The notes beneath the pieces were generated by a model. The model saw only the letters and a list, made by a program, of their open reading frames with translations, was not told the origin of the DNA and did no database searches. The translations under genes were made by a program, and so were the position numbers. From contig JAJTGU010000003.1 of the NCBI GenBank assembly GCA_021297985.1, positions 1-62,979 of the forward strand: a stretch of DNA of 62,979 nt, given 5' to 3'. Positions 45,401-54,235 of this stretch are shown in pieces; position 1 is the first letter of the stretch, and each line of letters opens with the position of its first letter. The DNA comes from Rubrivivax sp. GTDB lineage: Bacteria; Pseudomonadota; Gammaproteobacteria; Burkholderiales; Burkholderiaceae_C.

Positions 45401-46155
45401 GCTCGCCAATGGCCTGCACCCGGCTGCTGTCGATCGCCGACCCCGCGCATTGCCTGTACGTCGACACGGTGGACGTCGAGCGGGTCCCATGCCCACCCCG
45501 TTACTGGGGCCGCGACTACGCCGAAGGCAATGTCGAGGGCAACTGCAAGCGCAGCATCGCCGAACCCGCTTCCACCCCCGAAGCCGTCGTGGCCACGGCA
45601 GCGGCGCCCGCTGCAGCACCTGCTGCAGCACCTGCTGCAGCACCCGCTCCAGCACCCGCTCCAGCACCCTCTCCAGCACCCACCGCCACGGTCCCAACGG
45701 CGGACATTTCCGTCCCGCCGGCGGCGGAGCCAGCGCGAGCGGCAAGCGTCGCCGCATCACCCGCATCTGCTCCTACTGCAGCCGAAGCCCTGGGAACCGT
45801 GTGCACGGGCAAGACGGTCTTCGTGCAGGTCTACGGCAGCAGCCGCACGACCGACGCCCAGCAGTTGCTGGCGGCGCTCTATGCCGACCCCAAGTCTCGC
45901 CCCGGCATCGAGGACATGATTGCCCGCTCGCGCCTGGCCAAGCGCTCGGCGCCGACCCCCGTGCGTACGGACTGGGTGCGCTGGCACACCGAAGCCGACA
46001 AGGCCTGCGCCATCGCCATTCACGCCTGGCTGCAGGCCCGGCCCCGCCCCGACCTGCCCGCACCCAGCGTCGGCCCCCTGGCCCCGCACCTCAAGGGCCA
46101 GAAAGCGGTCGTCGAGGTCTGGCTGGCGCCGCCCAAGGGTTGGGCGCCAGGCTGA
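42451..46155 (+). CDS. Very large membrane patatin-like phospholipase
   Basis: A 1234-residue protein. The patatin active site is split. The anion loop GGGIRSATF (29-37) and nucleophile Ser61 (STVSGGGFIGA) lie at the N-terminus. The catalytic Asp659 (YLSDGGHFENTGAYALL, then IVLADCGAD) lies some 600 residues later. Between them are about eight hydrophobic membrane segments (from about 125 to 430). A long C-terminal region holds one more hydrophobic segment near 855, an Ala/Pro repeat linker (about 1048-1080) and an end domain starting GTVCTGKTVFVQVYG. The predicted activity is lipid acyl hydrolysis at a membrane; the physiological role is unknown. The ATG at 42451 precedes MTSPAPHP. Confidence 0.85.
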   Translation: MTSPAPHPSEADSTPVARSGPLWGLALSGGGIRSATFCFGVVVALARHRQLLRFALMSTVSGGGFIGALIGKLFHDAGRGGADRVQAALAEADRRWFTWWLRANGNYLFARGARDVYAAASTMLRNLIALHLELALLALVLAGALSSVDLFGWWAVDRFWWDPAVLPGRGDAGQRTLSRLPVWLPTLWLLLPVFVFASGVAVCAYWALPRHANPRSAVEALLAFGAALGSAVVIAVFYEFLARPAGLGLPKALLLVAFAMSLLWVLGVPLAWVLIRGESGTANDIEDRLRGRLNTLSAQALRGGLIVAGAGALDRLAWFFAFELQQLLATGATLLLLATVLRAVLPKLAGSSGAAPAWLSQRLLLLAHVAGLALTLLLVAWWMALAYKQIFDIGFALADEGLNHVRSLSVAALLAGGALVFLVATGRNVAFANLSSLHRFYKARLVRGWLGAANADRMPPPEGSSGTDTTTTSDALDCRHAEPAEGYALRAEIEDIHIGDDVRWRNYAPQQGGGPLHLVNTCLNHSVRGHGLPMADGTRAGQAYNPDRKGHNLTLAPGGWLRIGARPWQAMPERLDALTLGSWTAISGAAFAPGLGSMTKSGIAALAMFAGVRLGFWWDTHALQPAVRGARWLIKSRLLLAELLGRFVGDRFRFWYLSDGGHFENTGAYALLRERTRLIVLADCGADPLYRFGDLENLVRLARVDLATKIHFLKPDPSFADARWRRFGSVSDLAAANSDACMALAEVTYPDDPEPAWLVLLKPNMFSGLSVDLINYRNANPDFPQQSTSDQSFGEPQWESYFALGREIGSQLDATLLDRIAAGEARGRFKPDDGRMLATVVTGKAGIGLRERLTHGAVGASIGLTTAVTLGVSTWQAIDAWRTSSSKANEADDKALKELSDHWGRLPPVPESGASASQGQAAQAKYASDVNALAASLLRIGDTLCPAGFNRWFPRAGEQPTTAQLALNHARQACQALPPTDAVRSPMACTRLLSIADPAHCLYVDTVDVERVPCPPRYWGRDYAEGNVEGNCKRSIAEPASTPEAVVATAAAPAAAPAAAPAAAPAPAPAPAPSPAPTATVPTADISVPPAAEPARAASVAASPASAPTAAEALGTVCTGKTVFVQVYGSSRTTDAQQLLAALYADPKSRPGIEDMIARSRLAKRSAPTPVRTDWVRWHTEADKACAIAIHAWLQARPRPDLPAPSVGPLAPHLKGQKAVVEVWLAPPKGWAPG
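45595..45683 (+). repeat. In-frame short tandem repeat encoding Ala/Pro linker
   Basis: Imperfect 12-nt and 15-nt units of the type GCAGCACCTGCT and CCAGCACCCGCT repeat about six times. They encode (AAAP)n, then (AP)n. It lies inside the patatin gene and keeps the frame, so copy-number change by slippage in whole units would alter linker length only. Confidence 0.75.
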
Positions 46156-46406
46156 GTCGGGTCTCCGGGGTTGCGACGCCGCACCAAGATCGTCTGCGGC
46201 GCGTTACTGCGACCTGAGCCTTGCCTGAACCCACTCCGGGCTGAAGCCGCGCAGCGTGCCTCCACCCGGGAACGGCAACTTGCCTTGCCAGAATGCAGCT
46301 GCGGCTACCGCCGCCACCAAGGCCCAGGTCTCCAGGCAAGACAGCGCGATCGGCGCCAAGGCCTTGCCAGCCCTGCTGCGACAGCCTCGTCAGTCGGCTC
46401 AGGAGC

Positions 46407-48401
46407 CTACGGCTTCAACTCCGCAAAAAACGCCTTCGCATTCGTCTCCCGACCAAGGAACTGCCGCAGCAGTACGTCGGGCGGCAGCTGGCCGCCGTTG
46501 CCCAGCACGATTTGGCGGTAGCGCTTGCCGACGGTGGGCGAGAGCTTGTCCTTGGCGAATGCCGTGCGCAGGTCGGCGGCGATGACTTCGCTCCACAGGT
46601 AGCCGTAGTAGCTGGCGGCATAACCGCCGGCCACGTGGCTGAAGCCGGCCGGGAACATGGTGCCGGGGACGTGGCCCAGGGGCGTGGCGCCTTCCATCCT
46701 GGCCCACAGCGCCATCGGCTCGGGGGCTTCAGCGGTGTGCAGGCCCAGGTCGAAGGCCGCGTACAGGTTCTGCCGGGCGTAGCGGATGCCCTTGCCGTAG
46801 TGGCGCGCCTTCACGGCCTGCGCCAGCAGCTCGTCGGGCACGCGCTTGCAGCCGGGGCAGACTTCCTGCATCAGGTCCAGCACGGCGCGGCTGTAGACCC
46901 ACTCCTCGAGCATCTGCGACGGCGCCTCGACAAAGTCGCGCAGCGTGCTGGTGCCGGCCTGCGACGAATAGCGGGTCGCCGACAGGTTGCTGTGCACGGC
47001 GTGGCCGAACTCGTGAAGCAGAGTCTCGAGTTCATCGAGCGTCAGGCCGGCACGGTCGAAGTTGACGACCAGTGCGGCCTGCGGAACACGCCCGGTCGCG
47101 ATCGAGCCGCCGCGGAAGCTCCAGACCGCGGCGTGGTTGTACTTGCCCTCGCGTGGGTAGAGGTCGACATACAGCGTCGCGATCGGCTTGCCACCGGCGG
47201 CCTCGCTGACGACCCAGGTCTGGACCTCGCGGTGCCAGGGCTTGTTCTCGGGCATCAGCTCGTACCGCACGCCCATCGTCTTTTCGATGATGCGCATCAC
47301 CAGGGCCAGGCTCTGCTGCGGCGGGAAATAGGGCTTGAACGCGTTCTGGTCGACGCTGTAGCGCGCGCGCTTGACCCGCTCGGTATAGAACGACACGTCC
47401 CAACGCTCGATCCGGGTTGCGGCCAGCGGTGTGCCCAGGTGCTGGGCCTTGGCCGCACGCAGTTCCTCGACCTCGGACTTCTCACGCGCCTGGACCGCAG
47501 CGTGCACGTCGGACAAGAATCGGTCGGCCGCTTCGGGCGTGCCGGCCATGCGGCGCTTGAGCAGGAAGTCCGCGTAGCTGCGGGCGCCGAACAGGCGTGC
47601 GTACTCGAGCCGCAACTGGCCGATCTCGGCCAGCAGCTTGAGGTTGGGCGCACCGCCTTCGTCGGTCTTGGCGCGCCACATGCGCTCGCGCGTCGCGGCA
47701 CTGGTCGCGTCCTGCATCACGGGCGTGTAGCTGGGACTGTCCAGCCCCAGCAGCACGCGGCCCTGGCCGTCGCGCTTGTTGTTCTTCCAGACCGCCTCGG
47801 GCACGCCGGCCAATTCGGCGTCGGCAAACGGCAGCAGCGTCGCCGCGTCGCGGATGTTCTTGTCGAAGGTCTGCGACAACTCGTTGATGCGGTCCAGGAT
47901 GGCCTTGGCGCGCGCCCGCGGCACCGCCGGCAGGCTGACACCGGCGTCTTCGAAGGCCTCCAGCGTCGTCTTCAGGAACTGGCGGTCGATGGCGTCCGCT
48001 GGCGTTGTGGCCTTGGCCGCGCGGTAAAGCGTCTCGTTCTGCGCCAGCGTGGTGCTGAAGTCCTGCCAGCGCCGCTCGCAAGCCTCGGTCGCGTCGCGGA
48101 TCGCCTTTTCCGGGTGGACGTGGGACAGCAGGTAGATCGCCCCGGCCTTGTCCTCGAACAGCGCATTGATGTCGTCGTAGGCCCGCAGCCAGCCCTTGCC
48201 GCCGGGGCGCTTTTCGAGGTCCTTGACCGCTGCATTGGCGGCCTCGATGCCTTCGTCGCAAGCGGCATGGACCTGCGCCGGGCCGGTGAACACCGGGAAC
48301 ACCGGGCCCGGCGGTACGGGCGAGGACTTGAGCCCGGCCTGGACGGCGCCAGCCAGCAGGCACAGCAGTGCCACGATTCCAAATGAACGACCGCCCGACA
48401 T
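46407..48401 (-). CDS. M3-family oligopeptidase (thimet-type), exported
   Basis: A 664-residue zinc metallopeptidase. The zinc motif LLHEFGHAVH is near residues 461-470, with the third ligand Glu expected in DFVEAPSQMLEEWVYS. An N-terminal hydrophobic segment (FGIVALLCLLAGAVQA) looks like a signal peptide, so the enzyme is probably periplasmic, unlike cytoplasmic E. coli OpdA/Dcp. It would degrade short peptides. The gene stands alone. The 251-nt gap after it (46156-46406) shows no recognisable element. Confidence 0.92.
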   Translation of the reverse strand: MSGGRSFGIVALLCLLAGAVQAGLKSSPVPPGPVFPVFTGPAQVHAACDEGIEAANAAVKDLEKRPGGKGWLRAYDDINALFEDKAGAIYLLSHVHPEKAIRDATEACERRWQDFSTTLAQNETLYRAAKATTPADAIDRQFLKTTLEAFEDAGVSLPAVPRARAKAILDRINELSQTFDKNIRDAATLLPFADAELAGVPEAVWKNNKRDGQGRVLLGLDSPSYTPVMQDATSAATRERMWRAKTDEGGAPNLKLLAEIGQLRLEYARLFGARSYADFLLKRRMAGTPEAADRFLSDVHAAVQAREKSEVEELRAAKAQHLGTPLAATRIERWDVSFYTERVKRARYSVDQNAFKPYFPPQQSLALVMRIIEKTMGVRYELMPENKPWHREVQTWVVSEAAGGKPIATLYVDLYPREGKYNHAAVWSFRGGSIATGRVPQAALVVNFDRAGLTLDELETLLHEFGHAVHSNLSATRYSSQAGTSTLRDFVEAPSQMLEEWVYSRAVLDLMQEVCPGCKRVPDELLAQAVKARHYGKGIRYARQNLYAAFDLGLHTAEAPEPMALWARMEGATPLGHVPGTMFPAGFSHVAGGYAASYYGYLWSEVIAADLRTAFAKDKLSPTVGKRYRQIVLGNGGQLPPDVLLRQFLGRETNAKAFFAELKP

Positions 48402-48651
48402 AGATACCCCTCAACGTAGGTGCGCACGAAGCGGCCAGCGGCAATCGGCCCGGCCAACGATTTCACGACTGCCGGATTCTGACGGCCGAGCGCACGGCTT
48501 TGAGGTCGGGACTACCACCCGTCCAGCCACGTGGCTCCGACCCCCAATTCATGGGGTGCGAGGCGATGGGGAGCCGTTCGGTGCGCTAGTCTTGCGATAC
48601 GGAGTCCGGTTCTCTCGATCGGATTTTTTCGCTTCAATCGAAGGAGATCAC

Positions 48652-49278
48652 ATGCTCGCTCTTCGGAACGCACCCGGGCTCGTGCCCACCGCAATCGCCG
48701 TGGTCCTGCTTGCCTCGACTGCGTCGGCATCGGCCGTGGTCGTCATCGACCAGCCGGTTGAGAACTCAGGAATCCAGATCCGGGCCTTCAGCCCGGTCGG
48801 GCAGTCGTTCACGGCGGTCACGTCGAACGTGACGTCCATCGGAGCGGTGGTCAGAAACTTCAACGTCCAGACGCCGGAGTGGGTCGCGGACCGCAACTTG
48901 ACGCTCAATCTGTACGAAGGACTGGGCTTCGACGGGGCGCTCCTCGCCACGAGCACCGTCGACGTCGCCGCCGTCATCGGCGATGCCCCGACCGTCGGCG
49001 GGATGGTCGACTTCCCGATCCTGGGCGCCACGCTGACGCCGGGTCTGACCTACACGTTCGGCCTGGTGGCCAACTCGCCGCGCTACGGTGTCTCCACAAG
49101 CCACGAGGTCGACGCGTATGCCCTGGGTCGCGCCTTCTATCAACCCATCATCCCGGCCTTCCCGCTGGCGGAAGTCAGCGACCTGACCTTTCGGGTCAGC
49201 GCCGTCCCGGAGCCGGGCATGGCATTGCTGATGCTCTCCGGGCTCGGACTGCTGGCCCTGCGCCGCAAGCGCGCCTGA
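48652..49278 (+). CDS. PEP-CTERM sorted secreted protein (2)
   Basis: A 208-residue exported protein with a signal peptide (ends ASASA, about residue 27) and a C-terminal tag VPEPGMALLMLSGLGLLALRRKRA. The mature part has a beta-sandwich look with NLTLNLYEGLGFDGALLATSTV, and is otherwise unassigned. A strong AAGGAGAT site precedes the ATG at 48652. The 250 nt upstream show no sigma-54 promoter with correct spacing. Confidence 0.85.
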   Translation: MLALRNAPGLVPTAIAVVLLASTASASAVVVIDQPVENSGIQIRAFSPVGQSFTAVTSNVTSIGAVVRNFNVQTPEWVADRNLTLNLYEGLGFDGALLATSTVDVAAVIGDAPTVGGMVDFPILGATLTPGLTYTFGLVANSPRYGVSTSHEVDAYALGRAFYQPIIPAFPLAEVSDLTFRVSAVPEPGMALLMLSGLGLLALRRKRA

Positions 49279-49289
49279 GGCTGACGCAG

Positions 49290-49315
49290 CGGCCAGGCCG
49301 AATCGTCCCTGGCCG
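49290..49315. terminator. Bidirectional hairpin between PEP-CTERM gene 2 and prpE
   Basis: A perfect 8-bp stem CGGCCAGG / CCTGGCCG with a 10-nt loop lies between two convergent genes, 11 nt after one stop and 4 nt before the other. Confidence 0.6.
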
Positions 49316-49319
49316 GACT

Positions 49320-51215
49320 TCAGGGCTCGACCAGCGTCCTGATCTGCTGCAGCGCGCTGGGGTCCTCGATGGTCGTCAGGTCGCCCGGGTCGCGCTGCTC
49401 GCACACCGCCTGAATCGCACGCCGCAGCAGCTTGCCCGAGCGCGTCTTGGGCAGCGCGGTGACGAAGCGCACTCGCGACGGCCGCGCCACGGCGCCCAGG
49501 GTTGAGTCGACGAGCTTCATGACCTCGCCTTCGAGTTTCAGTGCCAGTTCGGGCGTGCCCGCAGCGGCAGGGTCGCGCAGCACGGCAAAGGCCATCGCGA
49601 CCTGGCCCTTGAGCGTATCGGCGACACCGACGACGGCGACCTCGGCCACCGCGGGATGGCCGGAGATGCTCTCTTCGATCTCGCGCGTGCCCAGCCGGTG
49701 CCCGGCGACGTTGATCACGTCGTCGGTCCGTCCGAGGATGAAGAAGTAGCCGTCTTCGTCGCGGATGCCCCAGTCGAAGGTGGAATAGACCAGACGACCC
49801 GGGATGCTCTTCCAGTAGGTGTTGACGAAGCGGGCATCGTCGCGCCAGACGGTCTGCATGCAGCCGGGTGGCAGCGGGCCTTCGATCGCGACCACGCCCT
49901 TTTGCTGGGAACCGGTCAGTTCCTCGCCCGTGGCTTCGTCGATCAGCTTGACGTCGTAGCCGTAAACCGGCTTGCCAGGTGAACCGAACTTGCTGGTCTG
50001 CGCCTCGATGCCGTTGCACAGGCTCAGGATCGGCCAGCCGGTTTCAGTCTGCCAGTAGTTGTCGACGATCGGCCGGCCCAGGCTTTCGGCGATCCAGGCG
50101 GCGGTCGGCTCATCCAGTGGCTCGCCGGCCAGGAACAGGGCTCTCAGCGACGAGAGGTCGTACTTCTTCAGATAGGCCGGGTCGTGCTTCTTCAGCACCC
50201 GCACCGCGGTCGGGGCGCTGAACATCGAGCTGACCTTGTACTTCTCGACCAGGCTCCACCAGATGCCGGCGTCGGGCCGGACTGGCACGCCCTCGTAGAG
50301 CAGGGTCGCCATGCCGGCGATCAGCGGGCCGTAGACGATGTAGCTGTGGCCGACGACCCAGCCGATGTCGCTGGTCGAAAAGTAGGTCTCGCCCGGCTGG
50401 CCCAGGAAGATGTGCTTCATGCTGGCCGCCAGCGCCACCGCGTAGCCGCCGGTGTCGCGCTGCACGCCCTTGGGCCGGCCGGTGGTACCGCTGGTGTAGA
50501 GCGTGTAGCTGGGGTGGGTGGCGTCCAGCCAGGTCACCGGGACCCGGGCCTCGAAGTGCTGCTCTCGCAGCGGCGCGTAGTCCTCGTCGCGTCCCGGCGT
50601 GCGCTCGAAGGCGGCCAGTCCGCGGTCGACCATCAGCACCTTGGCCGGCTTGTGGGCCGACAGCCGGATGGCTTCGTCCAGAAGGCCCTTGTAAGGCACG
50701 ACCTTGCCGGCCCGGCTGCCGGCGTCGGCGCTGACGATCACGCTCGGCTCGGCGTCTTCGATCCGGCTGGCCAGGCTGACGCTGGCAAAGCCCCCGAAGA
50801 CCACCGAGTGGATCGCTCCCAGCCGCGTGCAGGCCAGCATCGCGAACACCGCCTCCGGGATCATCGGCATGTACAGCAGCACGCGGTCGCCCTGCTTCAC
50901 GCCCAGGGCCAGCAGGATCGCGGCCATGCGCTCGACCTCGCGCTGCAGCTCGGCAAAGCTGTACACGACCTCGCGCTCGACCTCGGTCGAAACCCAGATC
51001 AGCGCCTGCCGGTCCGGATGCGTCGCGGCATGCCGGTCCACGGCGTTGTGGCACAGGTTGGTCGTGCCGCCTTCGAACCAACGCGCAAACGGCGGCTGGT
51101 CGTAGTTGCAGACGCGGTCAAACGGCGTCTGCCAGTCGATCAGCGCGGCCTGCTCGGTCCAGAAGGCATCGCGGTCCTGGATCGAGCGGCGGTGAAGGTC
51201 GGCATAGCGGGTCAT
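49320..51215 (-). CDS. prpE: Propionyl-CoA synthetase
   Basis: A 631-residue acetyl-CoA-synthetase-like enzyme. The opening RYADLHRRSIQDRDAFWTEQAALIDWQTPFDRVCNYDQPPFARWFEGGTTNLCHNAVDRH is typical of PrpE, not Acs (only parts are quoted by position: residues 3-60). TLYTSGTTGRPKGV is the ATP loop, and LPKTRSGKLLRR holds the regulatory/catalytic lysine. It makes propionyl-CoA from propionate, CoA and ATP. The ATG at 51215 is 53 nt after the acuI-like gene, so they form an operon. Confidence 0.93.
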   Translation of the reverse strand: MTRYADLHRRSIQDRDAFWTEQAALIDWQTPFDRVCNYDQPPFARWFEGGTTNLCHNAVDRHAATHPDRQALIWVSTEVEREVVYSFAELQREVERMAAILLALGVKQGDRVLLYMPMIPEAVFAMLACTRLGAIHSVVFGGFASVSLASRIEDAEPSVIVSADAGSRAGKVVPYKGLLDEAIRLSAHKPAKVLMVDRGLAAFERTPGRDEDYAPLREQHFEARVPVTWLDATHPSYTLYTSGTTGRPKGVQRDTGGYAVALAASMKHIFLGQPGETYFSTSDIGWVVGHSYIVYGPLIAGMATLLYEGVPVRPDAGIWWSLVEKYKVSSMFSAPTAVRVLKKHDPAYLKKYDLSSLRALFLAGEPLDEPTAAWIAESLGRPIVDNYWQTETGWPILSLCNGIEAQTSKFGSPGKPVYGYDVKLIDEATGEELTGSQQKGVVAIEGPLPPGCMQTVWRDDARFVNTYWKSIPGRLVYSTFDWGIRDEDGYFFILGRTDDVINVAGHRLGTREIEESISGHPAVAEVAVVGVADTLKGQVAMAFAVLRDPAAAGTPELALKLEGEVMKLVDSTLGAVARPSRVRFVTALPKTRSGKLLRRAIQAVCEQRDPGDLTTIEDPSALQQIRTLVEP

Positions 51216-51268
51216 GGCAGGTCTCCGGGTTGTTTTCGGGATCGGGGCTGGCTTGCGCTTCGGCGGGT

Positions 51269-52252
51269 TCAGATCTTGACGACGATGCGGCCGCGCACCT
51301 TGCCCGCCATCAAACGACCGGCGGCTTCGACGGCATCGGCGAGCCCGACCTCCTGCACCATCGTTTCGAGCAGCGCCGGGTCCAGGTCGCGCGCCAGGCG
51401 GGACCAGGCCTCCTGCCGGCGCGGCAGCGGGCACATCACGCTGTCGATGCCGGCCAGCACGACACCGCGCAGGATGAAGGGCATCACCGTCGCGGGCAGG
51501 TCCGCGCCCTGGGCCAGGCCGCAGGCGGCAACGATGCCGCCATAGCGCGTCTGCGCGCAGGCATTGGCCAGCGTGTGGCTGCCCACGGCATCGACCACCG
51601 CGGCCCAGCGCTCCTTCTGCAGCGGCTTGCCAGGGGCGGCCAGCTCGGCCCGGTCGATGACGCTGGCCGCCCCGAGCCGCGCGAGGTAGTCGCCCTCGCC
51701 GGTCTTGCCACTGGCGGCGACGACGCGGTGGCCCAGACGCGCCAGCAGCGCGACGGCCACACTGCCCACACCGCCGGTGGCGCCGGTGACCAGCACCTCG
51801 CCGTCACCCGGCTTGAGCCCGTGGCGCTCGAGGGCCAGCACACAGAGCATCGCGGTGTAGCCCGCGGTGCCGATGGCCATGGCCTGGCGCGGCGTGAAGG
51901 CGTCCGGCAACCGGACCAGCCATTCGCCCTTGAGCCGCGCGCGTTCGGCCAGGCAGCCCCAGTGGGTTTCACCGACGCCCCAGCCGTTGTGGACGAAGAG
52001 GTCGCCAGCCCGCCAGTCCGGGTGGCGGCTCTCGAGCACGGTGCCGGCACCGTCGATGCCCGGCACCATCGGCCAGCTGCGGACCACCGGGCCCTTGTTC
52101 GTCAGCGCCAGGCCGTCCTTGTAGTTCAGCGTCGAATACGCCGGCGCGACCCGCACGTCGCCACTGGCCGGGAGCCGGGCCTCGTCCAGATCGGCCAGCT
52201 CGGCCTTGACGCCAGTGGCCTCGTCTTTGGAAAGCAACAACGCCTTGAACAT
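51269..52252 (-). CDS. acuI: Acrylyl-CoA reductase AcuI-like (YhdH family)
   Basis: A 327-residue zinc-free medium-chain reductase of the YhdH/AcuI group. It has STLNYKDGLALTNKGPVVRSWPMVPGIDGAGTV near the N-terminus, the NADPH-binding VTGATGGVGSVAVALLARLG and a C-terminal GRIVVKI. AcuI reduces toxic acrylyl-CoA to propionyl-CoA. The adjacent propionyl-CoA synthetase fits a shared route into propionyl-CoA. It is the promoter-proximal gene of the pair. Confidence 0.87.
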   Translation of the reverse strand: MFKALLLSKDEATGVKAELADLDEARLPASGDVRVAPAYSTLNYKDGLALTNKGPVVRSWPMVPGIDGAGTVLESRHPDWRAGDLFVHNGWGVGETHWGCLAERARLKGEWLVRLPDAFTPRQAMAIGTAGYTAMLCVLALERHGLKPGDGEVLVTGATGGVGSVAVALLARLGHRVVAASGKTGEGDYLARLGAASVIDRAELAAPGKPLQKERWAAVVDAVGSHTLANACAQTRYGGIVAACGLAQGADLPATVMPFILRGVVLAGIDSVMCPLPRRQEAWSRLARDLDPALLETMVQEVGLADAVEAAGRLMAGKVRGRIVVKI

Positions 52253-52398
52253 CCGGTGTCTCCTGTGAGCATTTGTGTCTCGGGGCCTGGGGTCGAGCCG
52301 GTTGGCGTGGTGTGCCCGCCATCGGCCTGCCCTTTTGTCCGGTCATCGGGCTGACCCGTCTTGGGGCCGGCACGGCGCCGCTGCTATCGTGGGCACCG

Positions 52399-53043
52399 AT
52401 GTTCAGCACGGGGCTTTCACCACGCTTGCAGCCAGGGCGCCGCCTAGGGTTTGCCCTGGTTGGCCTGTTGGTCGTGGCCTTTGCGCTTCCCGGCAGAGCC
52501 GAACCGGAAGCTCCGGCCTCAACGCATGGGGGTGACGCGGTCCTGCAACTGCTTCACGAGCGCGGGCTGATCCCCGACCCGGCCCAGCTCGAAGCCAACC
52601 CGGCCCTGCGCCAGGTGCGCAGCATGGCCAGCGACCTGGTGCTGTCGGCGATGAACTTCATCGGCGTGCCCTACAAGCGTGGTGGCAACAGCGCCGAGCA
52701 GGGGTTCGACTGCAGCGGCTTCACGCGTCATGTCTTCGAACAGAGCCTGGGCTTGCTGCTGCCCCGTCGTGCGGACCAGCAGGCCAAGGACGACGCGCTG
52801 ATCGCCGTGAAACGCGACGAGCTCAAGCCCGGCGACCTGGTGTTCTTCAACACGATGCGGCGCGCGTTCTCGCATGTCGGCATCTACGTCGGCGAAGGGC
52901 GATTCATCCACTCGCCTCGCGCCGGCGGCCAGGTGCGCATCGAGGACATGCGCGACGCGTACTGGACCAAGCGCTTCAACGGCGCGCGGCGGGCCGAAGT
53001 GATGGCACCATCGGCGGCTTCCGCCACCGAGGCGGGCCGCTGA
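52399..53043 (+). CDS. NlpC/P60 cell-wall hydrolase
   Basis: A 214-residue exported protein. After a signal peptide (about 15-35) comes an NlpC/P60 papain-fold domain with catalytic Cys105 (GFDCSGF), His159 (FSHVGIYVG) and a third polar residue His171 (FIHSP). Such enzymes cut gamma-D-Glu-diaminopimelate bonds in peptidoglycan stem peptides. The ATG at 52399 starts [10 protein letters not shown]. It is followed by moaA after 25 nt. Confidence 0.9.
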   Translation: MFSTGLSPRLQPGRRLGFALVGLLVVAFALPGRAEPEAPASTHGGDAVLQLLHERGLIPDPAQLEANPALRQVRSMASDLVLSAMNFIGVPYKRGGNSAEQGFDCSGFTRHVFEQSLGLLLPRRADQQAKDDALIAVKRDELKPGDLVFFNTMRRAFSHVGIYVGEGRFIHSPRAGGQVRIEDMRDAYWTKRFNGARRAEVMAPSAASATEAGR

Positions 53044-53068
53044 CCGGCGCCCGCTGCCCGACCCCGCC

Positions 53069-54217
53069 ATGGGCGAAGCCGCCTCCCCGCTGCAAGCCAG
53101 GACCGTCATCCCGCTCGCCGACCTGCGCTACGCGGCCCAGCGTCCGCCGGTGCCGCGCGACGCACCGCCGCCCAACGGCCTGCTCTCAGACCGCCTGGGC
53201 CGCCCGCTGCGTGACCTGCGCATCAGCGTCACCGACCGGTGCAACTTCCGCTGCAGCTACTGCATGCCCAAGGAGGTCTTCGACCGCCACTACGCCTTCC
53301 TGCCGCAGGCGTCGCTGCTGAGCTTCGAGGAGATCACGCGCACCGCGGCCGTCTTCGCCGCACACGGCACGACCAAGCTGCGCCTGACCGGCGGCGAGCC
53401 GTTGCTGCGCCGCCACCTGCACGTGCTGATCGAGCAGCTCTCGGCGCTGCGCGGTCACGAAGGCCAGCCGCTGGACATCACGCTCACCACCAATGGCTCG
53501 CTGCTGGCACGGCAGGCCGGCGCACTGCGCGCCGCCGGCCTGAAACGCGTGACCGTCAGCCTGGATGCGCTGGACGACAACGTCTTCCAGCGCATGAACG
53601 ACGTCGGATTCCCGGTGGCCGACGTGCTGGAGGGCATCGACGCCGCAGTGCACGCAGGCCTGTCGCCGGTCAAGGTGAACATGGTCGTCAAGCGGGGGAC
53701 CAACGACCACGAGATCGTGCCGCTGGCACGCCACGTCCGCGAGCGCTGGGGCGCCGCGGTGGTGCTGCGCTTCATCGAGTACATGGACGTCGGCGCGAGC
53801 AATGGCTGGCGCATGGACGAGGTGCTGCCCAGCGCCGACGTGCGCGCCCGCCTGGCGGCCGCCTTTGCGCTCGAGCCGCTGCCCCCTTCGGCCGCCGGCG
53901 AAACCGCCGAGCGTTGGCGCTATGCCGACGGCCGAGGCGAGGTCGGCTTCATCTCCAGCGTGACGCAGGCCTTCTGTGGCGACTGCAACCGGGCCCGACT
54001 GTCCACCGAAGGCAAGCTGTTCCTGTGCCTGTTCGCGAGCGAAGGCCACGACCTGCGTGCGCTGTTGCGCGGCGGGGCGAGCGACGCCGAGATCGCCGCA
54101 GCCATCGGCCTGATCTGGCAGCAGCGCGACGACCGCTACTCCGAGCTGCGCGGCTCGGCGCTGGCCGAGCCCGGCAGCGGTCAGCGTCGCATCGAAATGC
54201 ATTACATCGGCGGCTAG
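53069..54217 (+). CDS. moaA: GTP 3',8-cyclase MoaA
   Basis: A 382-residue radical-SAM enzyme for the first step of molybdopterin synthesis. The N-terminal cluster is Cys58-x3-Cys62-x2-Cys65 (CNFRCSYC), with the SAM motif [11 protein letters not shown]. The C-terminal cluster is Cys303-x2-Cys306-x13-Cys320, and the protein ends in the functional Gly-Gly. The N-terminus has about 40 extra residues before the core. Other molybdopterin genes are 19 kb away on the other strand. Confidence 0.95.
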   Translation: MGEAASPLQARTVIPLADLRYAAQRPPVPRDAPPPNGLLSDRLGRPLRDLRISVTDRCNFRCSYCMPKEVFDRHYAFLPQASLLSFEEITRTAAVFAAHGTTKLRLTGGEPLLRRHLHVLIEQLSALRGHEGQPLDITLTTNGSLLARQAGALRAAGLKRVTVSLDALDDNVFQRMNDVGFPVADVLEGIDAAVHAGLSPVKVNMVVKRGTNDHEIVPLARHVRERWGAAVVLRFIEYMDVGASNGWRMDEVLPSADVRARLAAAFALEPLPPSAAGETAERWRYADGRGEVGFISSVTQAFCGDCNRARLSTEGKLFLCLFASEGHDLRALLRGGASDAEIAAAIGLIWQQRDDRYSELRGSALAEPGSGQRRIEMHYIGG

Positions 54218-54235
54218 ACACCGCCGCCACTCCCC

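Noticed and set aside
48578..48596. A sigma-54-like element (CGGTGCG...TTGCG) before PEP-CTERM gene 2.
   Set aside because: The GG to GC distance is 12 nt, and other consensus positions are poor.
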